Of a stretch of 64,000 bases of DNA, positions 57,469 to 64,000 are shown piece after piece. The notes below the pieces were generated by a model, which worked only from the letters and a program-made list of their open reading frames with translations, had not been told where the DNA came from and ran no database searches. The DNA lies in NCBI GenBank assembly GCA_046349635.1, contig JAXMBX010000020.1, positions 1-64,000 on the forward strand, written 5' to 3'. The position numbers and the translations under genes were made by a program. The stretch comes from JAXMBX01 sp046349635 (GTDB taxonomy: Bacteria > Planctomycetota > Planctomycetia > Planctomycetales > Planctomycetaceae). The first letter of the stretch is position 1; each line of letters opens with the position of its first letter.

Positions 57469-57481
57469 CTGGAATTCACCG

Positions 57482-58771
57482 ATGCGTTCTCTTTTCGGGT
57501 TTCTGTTCTTCGTTCTGTTCGCCGCGTCCCCCGTGATCGCGGCCAGTCCCCCCAACGTCGTCCTAATCATCTCCGATGACCACGCCTGGACCGACTACTC
57601 CTTCATGGGGCATCCCCACATCCAGACGCCGCACATCGACCGCCTCGCCAAAGAAGGCGTGACCTTCCGCCGGGGGCATGTCACCTCCAGCCTCTGCTGC
57701 CCCAGCCTCGCCACCATCCTCACCGGCCTGTATCCCCACCAGCATCTCATCACCAGTAACGATCCCCCCGTCCCTCCCGGCACTCCCCCTCGCAACTTCC
57801 ATCAATCGCCGGCCTTCAAAGAAGGTCGCGAGACCATGAACCGCCATCTCGACGCCGTCCCCACGCTCCCCAAGCTTCTCGCCAAACAGAACTACCTCTC
57901 TCTCCAGACCGGAAAATGGTGGCAGGGGAATTATGCCCGCGGCGGTTTCACCCACGGCATGACCCGCGGCGAACGGCATGGCGACGATGGTCTCAACATC
58001 GGTCGCAAAACCATGCAGCCCATCCGCGATTTCATTCAGGAAGCCGGCAAGAAACAGCGTCCCTTCCTCGTCTGGTATGCCCCCATGCTGCCCCACTCTC
58101 CCCACAATCCTCCCGAGCGCTTGCTGAAAAAGTATCTCCCCCGCACCCCCTCCCCCCACATCGCCCGCTACTGGGCGATGGTCGAATGGTTTGACGAAAC
58201 CGTCGGCGAACTCCGCAACATCCTGAACGAGGCAAAAGTCGCGGACAATACCCTCATCATCTACATCGCCGACAATGGCTGGATCCAGCGCCCCGATAAC
58301 CCCGCCTACGCCCCCCGTTCCAAGCAATCCCAATACGAAGGAGGCCTTCGCACTCCGATCATTCTGCACGCACCGGGAAAAATCCCCCCCCGCATGACCG
58401 ATGAACTCGCCTCTTCGATCGACATCCTCCCCACCATTCTCAAATTCACCGGCCAGGATCTTCCGCCCGATCTCCCCGGCTTGAATCTCCTCGATCCCCA
58501 GGCCTTGGGAAAACGCTCCGCCATCTTCGGCGAATGCTTCACCCACAACGCCGTCGACCTCAATCGCCCCGCCGCCAATCTCCGTTACCGCTGGATCATC
58601 TCCGGCTCGGACAAACTGATCGTCCCGGACGCTGTGAATGAACCGAAAGCCTCCCCGGAACTGTTCGACCTCACCACCGATCCTGAGGAGAAAACCGACC
58701 TCGCCGCAAAATCACCCGATCGGGTCCAGTCACTCCGTACCCAACTCGACCACTGGTGGAATCCCAAATGA
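57482..58771 (+). CDS. Sulfatase 3 with Arg-less C-x-P-S-L motif
   Basis: About 429 residues; signal peptide FGFLFFVLFAASPVIAAS. The position of the C-x-P-S-R maturation motif reads Cys72-Cys-Pro-Ser-Leu76 (SSLCCPSLATILTGLYPHQH): the Arg is Leu. The remaining active site is normal for the family: LIISDDHAWTDYSFMGH, QTGKWWQGNYARGG, IYIADNGWIQ. Such Leu variants may be maturation-altered or non-catalytic. It starts 13 bp after sulfatase 2 and its stop overlaps the next ATG as ATGA. Confidence 0.9.
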   Translation: MRSLFGFLFFVLFAASPVIAASPPNVVLIISDDHAWTDYSFMGHPHIQTPHIDRLAKEGVTFRRGHVTSSLCCPSLATILTGLYPHQHLITSNDPPVPPGTPPRNFHQSPAFKEGRETMNRHLDAVPTLPKLLAKQNYLSLQTGKWWQGNYARGGFTHGMTRGERHGDDGLNIGRKTMQPIRDFIQEAGKKQRPFLVWYAPMLPHSPHNPPERLLKKYLPRTPSPHIARYWAMVEWFDETVGELRNILNEAKVADNTLIIYIADNGWIQRPDNPAYAPRSKQSQYEGGLRTPIILHAPGKIPPRMTDELASSIDILPTILKFTGQDLPPDLPGLNLLDPQALGKRSAIFGECFTHNAVDLNRPAANLRYRWIISGSDKLIVPDAVNEPKASPELFDLTTDPEEKTDLAAKSPDRVQSLRTQLDHWWNPK

Positions 58772-60150
58772 AATTCTTCCGCTTACTTCTGTGGCTCATC
58801 CTCCTGAGCGGATCATTCGCGTCCGCCGCGGATCGGCCGAATATCGTCTACATCCTCGCCGACGACCTGGGCTGGACCGATCTCGCCTGTCAGGGCTCGA
58901 AGTACTACGAAACCCCCAACATCGACCGCCTCGCGAAGCAGGGAATCCGCTTCACCCGCTACTACAACTGCCAGAACTGCGCTCCCACCCGCGCGGTCCT
59001 GATGAGTGGCCGCTATCCCCCCCGCACCGGCATCTATACTGTCTCCACCCTCGAGCGCGGCCAGCCGTCCGACCGCAAAATGAATGTCCCCCGCAATGAA
59101 ATCAATCTCCCGCTCGACATTCCCATCCTCCCCCAGGCCCTTAAGCAGGCGGGCTATGCGACCGCCATGTTCGGCAAATGGCACCTCGGACAGCAGGGGC
59201 AATACCATCCCTCCCAGCGCGGCTTCGACGCAGCTCTCGTCTCCGCCGGCAAGCACTTCGATTTCGAAACCTCTCCCCCTGTTGCTGTCCCACAGGGAAC
59301 CTACCTCGCGGATTACCTGACCGACCGGGCCGTGGACTTCATCCAGCGTCACAAGGACAAACCCTTCTTCCTCTACCTACCCCACTTCGGCGTCCATACT
59401 CCCTATCAGGCCAAACCGGACTACATCGCCCGCTGGAAACAAAAGCCCCCCGCGGGGACCCACTTCGATCCCGTCTACGCCGCCATGATCCAGAGCGTCG
59501 ATGAGAGCGTCGGAAAAATTCTCGCCACGCTCGATCAACTGAAACTCGCTGATAACACCGTCGTGATTTTCTCCTCCGACAACGGCGGCGTGGGTGGCTA
59601 TCAATCCACGGAACCTCCCGGCCCGAAACCGGTCCCCACCGATAACGCTCCCCTCAAGGGAGGGAAGGGGACTCTCTACGAGGGAGGCCTCCGCGTCCCC
59701 TTCATCGTCCGCTGGCCCGGAGTCACTCCCCCCGAAGCGACCTGCGACACCCCAGTCGCTCACATCGACATCTATCCCACCCTCATCGACATCGCCCACG
59801 CCGCCAGGCCAAACAATGCCATTCTCGATGGCGTCAGCTTTCTCCCCTTGCTCCGCGATCCTCATGCCACCTTGAATCGCCCCGCCATCTATTGGCATTT
59901 CCCCGGCTATCTGGAGTCGTACGTCTCCAAAACAGGCTGGCGGACCACCCCCGTCGGAGCCATCCACGCCGGGGACTGGAAACTCCTGCAATTCTTCGAG
60001 GACAACCACGTCGAGTTGTACAATCTCACCGACGACATCGGCGAGAAGCACAACCTCGCCGCTCAATCTCCGGAAAAAGCCAAGGAACTCCTGACGCTGC
60101 TCGCAGCCTGGCGGAAGGAGATCCACGCCGCCATGCCCACGCTGAAATAA
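58768..60150 (+). CDS. Sulfatase 4, S1-family arylsulfatase
   Basis: About 460 residues. Its ATG overlaps the sulfatase 3 stop as ATGA, showing translational coupling. Signal peptide FFRLLLWLILLSGSFASA, metal motif VYILADDLGWTDLACQG, formylglycine motif CAPTR at Cys71 (NCQNCAPTRAVLMSGRYPPR), MFGKWHLG, and FSSDNGGVGG. Complete and intact; exported. The substrate class cannot be named beyond arylsulfatase-like. Confidence 0.93.
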   Translation: MKFFRLLLWLILLSGSFASAADRPNIVYILADDLGWTDLACQGSKYYETPNIDRLAKQGIRFTRYYNCQNCAPTRAVLMSGRYPPRTGIYTVSTLERGQPSDRKMNVPRNEINLPLDIPILPQALKQAGYATAMFGKWHLGQQGQYHPSQRGFDAALVSAGKHFDFETSPPVAVPQGTYLADYLTDRAVDFIQRHKDKPFFLYLPHFGVHTPYQAKPDYIARWKQKPPAGTHFDPVYAAMIQSVDESVGKILATLDQLKLADNTVVIFSSDNGGVGGYQSTEPPGPKPVPTDNAPLKGGKGTLYEGGLRVPFIVRWPGVTPPEATCDTPVAHIDIYPTLIDIAHAARPNNAILDGVSFLPLLRDPHATLNRPAIYWHFPGYLESYVSKTGWRTTPVGAIHAGDWKLLQFFEDNHVELYNLTDDIGEKHNLAAQSPEKAKELLTLLAAWRKEIHAAMPTLK

Positions 60151-60174
60151 CGATCCCTTCTGGAATCATCACCC

Positions 60175-61610
60175 ATGCGATTCTTTCTTCTGCTGGTCGG
60201 AATGCTCCTGTCTGTGGGTTCGGCTGCCTCTGCCGCCGATGGTACACCCGCCCGTCCCAACATCATCTTTATCGTCGCCGACGACATGGGCCCCTGGGCC
60301 TGGGGCGGGGGAGGGGATCCGCAAGCCCTGACGCCCCATCTGGACCGTCTCGCCCGCGAAGGGGCACGCCTCGACCACTGCTACTCACCTACTCCTGTCT
60401 GCAGCCCGTCCCGCGTCGCTGTTCTCGTCAGCCGCTATGGCACCGAGGTCGGCATCACCGACTGGATCAATCCCAAGTCCGAACCGGCCGTCGGCCTCGA
60501 CCCGAAATATCCCGCCTGGCCCACCTTCCTGAAGCAGGCCGGCTATCGGACCGCCATGATCGGCAAATGGCACCTCGGCACGGAAGACCGTTTTCTCCCC
60601 AAACACTTCGGCTATGACCACTTTGTCGGCCATCGCTCCAGCCCCCTCGAACTCCGCGACCCGCTCTTGGACGTCGATAACCACACCGAACGCCGCTCCG
60701 GGTTCGTCGCCGATGTCTTCACCGATGCGGCGATCCGTTTCGTGCGCAAGGATCTCCACCAGCCCTTTGCCATTTCACTGCACTTCCGTGAGCCGCACCG
60801 CCCCTGGCTCCCGCTCTCCATCGAAGACTACAAACCCTTCGAGAAACTCGACTCCGCCCTCCCGCAGCCGCAACATCCGCTGCTCGACGTGGCCCAGGTC
60901 AAGAAGATCATGCCCGAATACCTCGCCGCCATTGCCTGTATCGACCGCAATGTCGGGCGTCTCCTTGCCGTGCTCGATCAGGACAAGATCGCCGACAACA
61001 CCCTCTTCATCTTCACCAGCGACCACGGCTACAACGTCGGCCATCACGGCATCCTGCACAAAGGGAACGGTGAATGGATTCTCACCACGATTCCCCCTTC
61101 GACGAACCCCAACATCCCCGCCAAGCGCGCCTAATCTTCTCGACAACTCGCTCCGCGTCCCCGCGATCGTCCGCTTCCCCAAAAAAATCCCCGCCGGGCT
61201 GATCGTGAACCGTACGATCACCCACCTCGACTGGTTCCCGACCCTCCTCGCCGCGACGGGTGTTCCACTTCCCGCCAACACCGGCATTCATGGCCGCAAC
61301 GCCTGGCCTTTACTCCAAGGCAAAGAACTCGCCGACTGGGATGACAACATGTACATCCAGTATTCCCACCATCACGACATCCGCACCGACATGCGCGTTC
61401 CGCACCCCCGCTGGAAACTGGTCCGCGACTTTCTGAATCCCGGACGCGATGGCCTGTTCGACCTGCAACACGATCCGCACGAAAGCCGCAACCTCATCGC
61501 GGAATCGACCCCGAAATCCAGGCTGCTCGGAAGATGCTCGAGGAAGCGCTCTGCTCCGCATGCGGCAGATCAATGACCCCGCGCTCCCCGGCCAGGCGAA
61601 GGTGAATTAA
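60175..61610 (+). pseudogene. Sulfatase 5, frameshifted
   Basis: N-terminal 318 residues are intact: signal peptide LLLVGMLLSVGSAASAA, metal motif FIVADDMGPWAWGG, formylglycine motif CSPSR at Cys76 (TPVCSPSRVAVLVSRYG), MIGKWHLG, FTSDHGYNVGHHG. A shift near 61125 (CGCGCC) ends the frame early; the next frame continues DNSLRVPAIVRFPKKIPAGL and WKLVRDFLNPGRDGLFDLQH. A further shift near 61515 and one near 61550 restore EIQAARKMLEEAL and RQINDPALPGQAKVN before a TAA at 61608. Several indels, so pseudogene or low-quality sequence. Last of the array. Confidence 0.85.
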
Positions 61611-61617
61611 ACGACGT

Positions 61618-62480
61618 TCAGACTTCCAGGCTGCGAATCAGCTCGTCCGCCACGTCGCAGCCGTTCACCCGGGCAAACGCCTTCCACCCCGGCACGCCGT
61701 TCACTTCCACCACGTATCCCCGCCCCTCCGCGTCGTACAGCAGATCCACCCCCCGCGATGTGCGTCCCCACCGCCTCGGACGCCCGCAACCCCCACTCTT
61801 CCTGTTCGGAAGTCAGCGTCACCTTTTCACCCCGCCCCTGGCGCGAGATATTCGTCCGAAAATCTCCCCCCCCGTACCGTCGCATTCCTCCCAGCACCCG
61901 TCCGTCCAGCACCATCACCCGCAAGTCATGTCCTTCATGCGGCACGAACTTCTGCACATACAGCACGCTCTGCAACGGGAGATCGTCCGAAACGTCCGCA
62001 ATGCGAGGTCCGGGTCACTCACCCGCAGGACGCGCCCCTCCGCCCCGAACAAAGGCTTCACGACGACGTCCCTCCCCAACGCGTCAAATGCCCGTAGCGC
62101 CCGTCTCTTCATCCTCGCAGACCCACGTCTCCGGAATCGGCAACCGCGCGCCGCCAGCTTCGCCGTCGTCAGGTATTTGTCGACGGCACACTCAACCGCC
62201 TTGGGAGAATTGACGACCCGCACGCCCCGGCTTTCCAGCCGCGCCGAAATCCATCCGCACCACCACCTGCTCCAGCGAACCGGGAGGCATCGTCCGGACG
62301 ATCACCACGTCGTAACTCCGCAGTCCCTGCTCCCCCGCGAACACCGTCTCCCCGTCGCTGAAGACCCGCCCCCCAGTTGCTCAAGGGAATCAAATCCAGC
62401 CGGTGCCCCCGTGCAAGCGCCGCCCGCGCCAGATCCGCCGCATACCAGCTTCCCGTTTGCCCCAGCACGGCGATCTTCAA
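61618..62480 (-). pseudogene. RimK-like ATP-grasp ligase of the H4MPT gene group, frameshifted
   Basis: Start is a TTG at 62480 with a strong SD (GGAGG, 5 nt upstream). LKIAVLGQTGSWYAADLARA opens the protein; after shifts, the frames give DYVVVIVRTMPPGSLEQ-like, VVNSPKAVECAVDKYLTTAK, FDALGRDVVVKPLFGAEGR, LYVQKFVPHEGHDLRVMVLD, GMRRYGGGDFRTNISRQGRG and finally YVVEVNGVPGWKAFARVNG. These are the ATP-grasp motifs (KPLFGAEG; D-L-R-V-M-V; RTNISRQG; EVNGVPGW) of RimK-type glutamate ligases encoded beside mch in H4MPT C1-transfer groups. Five or more single-base indels, several in G or T runs, break it. Either a decayed ligase or a sequencing artefact. Confidence 0.8.
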
Positions 62481-62506
62481 GATATCCTCCAGAATCTCCC
62501 GCCAAA

Positions 62507-62587
62507 TTCTCAATCGATGCGGTTGGTGTGCACGTTTGTTCTGCGGCGTTCTGAACACTGCTCTTCGTCCGGAGCATTTTGTGAAAT
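62507..62587 (+). repeat. Palindromic element copy C
   Basis: About 80 bp in the 111-bp gap between mch and the ATP-grasp gene. GATGCGGTTGGTG, CACGTT, TTCGTCCGGAGCATTTTGTG align with copies A, B and D; it is the most diverged copy. Confidence 0.72.
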
Positions 62588-62591
62588 CAAC

Positions 62592-63545
62592 TCAGCCGGC
62601 GAATGACTTTTTAAGCACGTCCGCATTCGTCTTGCCGAACGTGAATATCTCGCCGCTCGGCAGATGATTGAGGATCAGTTCCCCCGGGCTGAACAGATGC
62701 GGATCGATCTTATAAAAATCCCGCCCCGCCGCTTCGAAGATCTCCAGGAACGGACGTCCATAAGCGTCCGACGCACACGCGGGGATCTGCGGCCCGAGCT
62801 GCCGGATCTGGTCGATCTCCCCATTCACCCACAGCGTCACGCTCCCGCCGTACAGGATCGCATCGTTCGTCCAGCCGATCGACTGCAGATCATTAGCTCC
62901 AATCGGGGGCAGGGGAGCCGAACCGAATCCGCTCACCACTTGCCCCACGTCGAAACCGACCTCCAGCATCTTGTGGAGCGCCGTCTCGACCGACCGCGCC
63001 ACTACCTGCAACGTTCCCGCCAGGCTCGCCGTCGGGGCAATCAACAGGCGGATGTGGTCCCGCAGCACGCCGGTCTTTTCCGAAATCGCCGCGAACACGT
63101 GCTCATCGGGCAGCTTCCGCCCCTCCAGCACGCCGACCGTCAGTTCCGCCGTCTCGCTGTATTTCAGCTTCTGAAACAGCTCCTCCCGATGGGCCGCCGC
63201 CCGCATCGGCCCCGACCCCATCGCAAAGAACTTCCCGACCGCCAGCTGCCAGCCCGCATACTGGCTGAACAGGCACGCCCGCACGGGGTCATCCGTCGCC
63301 ACGGTCACCACAGGTCGACGCGAGCCGAACCACAGTCCCGACTCCAGGTTCACCCGCGCCAGTCCCGCCATGCAGATCCGCGCCAGTTCCAGCCCGGCTT
63401 CCAGCCCCCCCGTCGCCTCCACGCCGAAGTCGTAGATCCGCCCTCCGTCGTGAATGTCCCGCACTGCGATCCGCAGCTCCTCGGCCCGGGCCTCCAAAGG
63501 CTCCGTCAGACGATACGCGCGGGCATTCAACGAGCGGTTCAACAT
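62592..63545 (-). CDS. mch: Methenyltetrahydromethanopterin cyclohydrolase
   Basis: About 317 residues. It interconverts methenyl- and formyl-tetrahydromethanopterin in archaeal-type C1 transfer. Full-length matches: LNARAYRLTEPLEARAEEL, DFGVEATGGLEAGLELARIC, WQLAVGKFFAMGSGPMRAA, YSETAELTVGVLEGRKLP, LLIAPTASLAGTLQVVARSV, SGFGSAPLPPIGANDLQSIG. GTG-GTG-ATG precede MLNRSL; ATG at 63545 has AAGGG 8 nt upstream. The presence of mch supports a formaldehyde-oxidation type H4MPT path known in planctomycetes. Confidence 0.95.
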   Translation of the reverse strand: MLNRSLNARAYRLTEPLEARAEELRIAVRDIHDGGRIYDFGVEATGGLEAGLELARICMAGLARVNLESGLWFGSRRPVVTVATDDPVRACLFSQYAGWQLAVGKFFAMGSGPMRAAAHREELFQKLKYSETAELTVGVLEGRKLPDEHVFAAISEKTGVLRDHIRLLIAPTASLAGTLQVVARSVETALHKMLEVGFDVGQVVSGFGSAPLPPIGANDLQSIGWTNDAILYGGSVTLWVNGEIDQIRQLGPQIPACASDAYGRPFLEIFEAAGRDFYKIDPHLFSPGELILNHLPSGEIFTFGKTNADVLKKSFAG

Positions 63546-63576
63546 CACCACAACCCTTCACGGCAATTAAGAGTGC

Positions 63577-63653
63577 CTGACAAAATGCAGTTGGTCATCA
63601 CGCGAGATCTACGGTTTTCAGGAAACCGCACTTCGTCCAGAGCATTTTGTCAG
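63577..63653 (+). repeat. Palindromic element copy D
   Basis: 77 bp with a perfect 12-bp terminal inverted repeat, CTGACAAAATGC and GCATTTTGTCAG. Inside are AGTTGGTCATCACG and CAGGAAACCGCACTTCGTCC. It fills the gap between mch and the DapA-like gene. Confidence 0.85.
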
Positions 63654-63658
63654 ACGGT

Positions 63659-64000
63659 CTAGTGACCGGCGGCAAAGCATTCCAGTTCCGTCATGATCCG
63701 CTTCGTCCGCTCAATTCCCGCGGCGTCAATCGGATCCAGCGGACGGCTGACGTAGGTGTTCTTGATCACCCCCCGCAGATGCAGCGACTGCTTCATCACG
63801 TTGATCGTGTAGCTGAAGCTCGATCCGCCGTCATTCTTCAGGAACACTTCGAATATCTTCAGGATCCGTTCCTGCTGCGCGGTCGCTTCCGCGATCCGTC
63901 CCGCCTCCAGGTGATCCCACAGGATCACGAATTCCTTCGGAGCCACGTTCGCCAGCCCCGGCACCACGCCGACGCCCCCCAGCTTGACGATCGTATCGCC
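63659..64000 (-). CDS. DapA-family (dihydrodipicolinate synthase-like) protein, 5' end outside the window
   Basis: Only the C-terminal 113 residues are inside; the reading frame runs off the window end (GDTIVKLGGVGVVPGLANVA at the edge). VPGLANVAPKEFVILWDHLE and ILKIFEVFLKNDGGSSFSYTI resemble the distal part of DapA/N-acetylneuraminate-lyase TIM barrels. Such genes are seen in planctomycete sugar-acid catabolism or as neighbours of C1 genes; the catalytic Lys lies outside. Substrate unknown. Confidence 0.75.
   Translation of the reverse strand, partial: GDTIVKLGGVGVVPGLANVAPKEFVILWDHLEAGRIAEATAQQERILKIFEVFLKNDGGSSFSYTINVMKQSLHLRGVIKNTYVSRPLDPIDAAGIERTKRIMTELECFAAGH

Overview
This window reads as chromosome from a planctomycete, most likely of the order Planctomycetales. 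The marker families are a DUF1549/DUF1553 protein with a haem-binding-type motif, a DUF1559 pseudopilin, a PVC-type propeller/cytochrome protein, Tat-exported Gfo/Idh/MocA and propeller proteins, five sulfatases in tandem, and archaeal-type H4MPT genes (mch and an ATP-grasp ligase). Weak Shine-Dalgarno sites and mixed strands also fit. No rRNA, complete tRNA, CRISPR array or intact transposase was seen.

Layout. 0.4-7.2 kb (-): a five-gene operon of DUF58 protein, TgpA-like transglutaminase protein with a substituted catalytic Cys, MoxR ATPase, lipoprotein and ArsP/YraQ-type permease. 7.4-10.1 kb (-): a prepilin-peptidase-like protein lacking GxGD, and a CobW-family GTPase. 10.6-11.4 kb: a decayed recD2 pseudogene. 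11.7-18.8 kb: exported propeller-cytochrome and two large exported TIM-barrel-like proteins. 18.8-20.4 kb: a gene-poor stretch with the 3' part of a tRNA-Phe, a strong terminator and a small surface protein. 20.4-23.3 kb (+): a membrane protein and a stress/iron cluster (small basic protein, DUF892 ferritin-like protein, a second ferritin-like protein behind a near-consensus sigma-54 promoter, and a 39-aa membrane protein).

23.4-33.3 kb: exported low-complexity proteins, DUF1549/1553 protein, oxidoreductases, a sugar isomerase-like protein and a site-2 protease. 33.5-39.4 kb: sugar-acid/dihydroxy-acid dehydratase, purD, and the lysine/DAP pair asd-lysA. 39.7-47.2 kb (+): an exported HEAT-repeat protein carrying a degenerate receiver-like domain, a sigma-54 activator without sensory domain, hemX-like and hemA, and a MauG-type cytochrome peroxidase.

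47.2-64 kb is accessory in character. It holds a frameshifted DUF1559 gene divergent from a frameshifted HTH/PBP regulator, a Tat-exported propeller, an esterase, a class II cyclic-nucleotide phosphodiesterase, a polytopic membrane protein, five consecutive sulfatases (two frameshifted), and an H4MPT C1 segment (frameshifted RimK-like ligase, mch, DapA-like gene cut by the window end). Four copies of a roughly 75-90 bp imperfect palindrome lie in intergenic gaps here and were not noticed in the first 47 kb. Most frameshifts in this part fall in short homopolymers, so sequencing error and gene decay must be separated before the genes are called dead.
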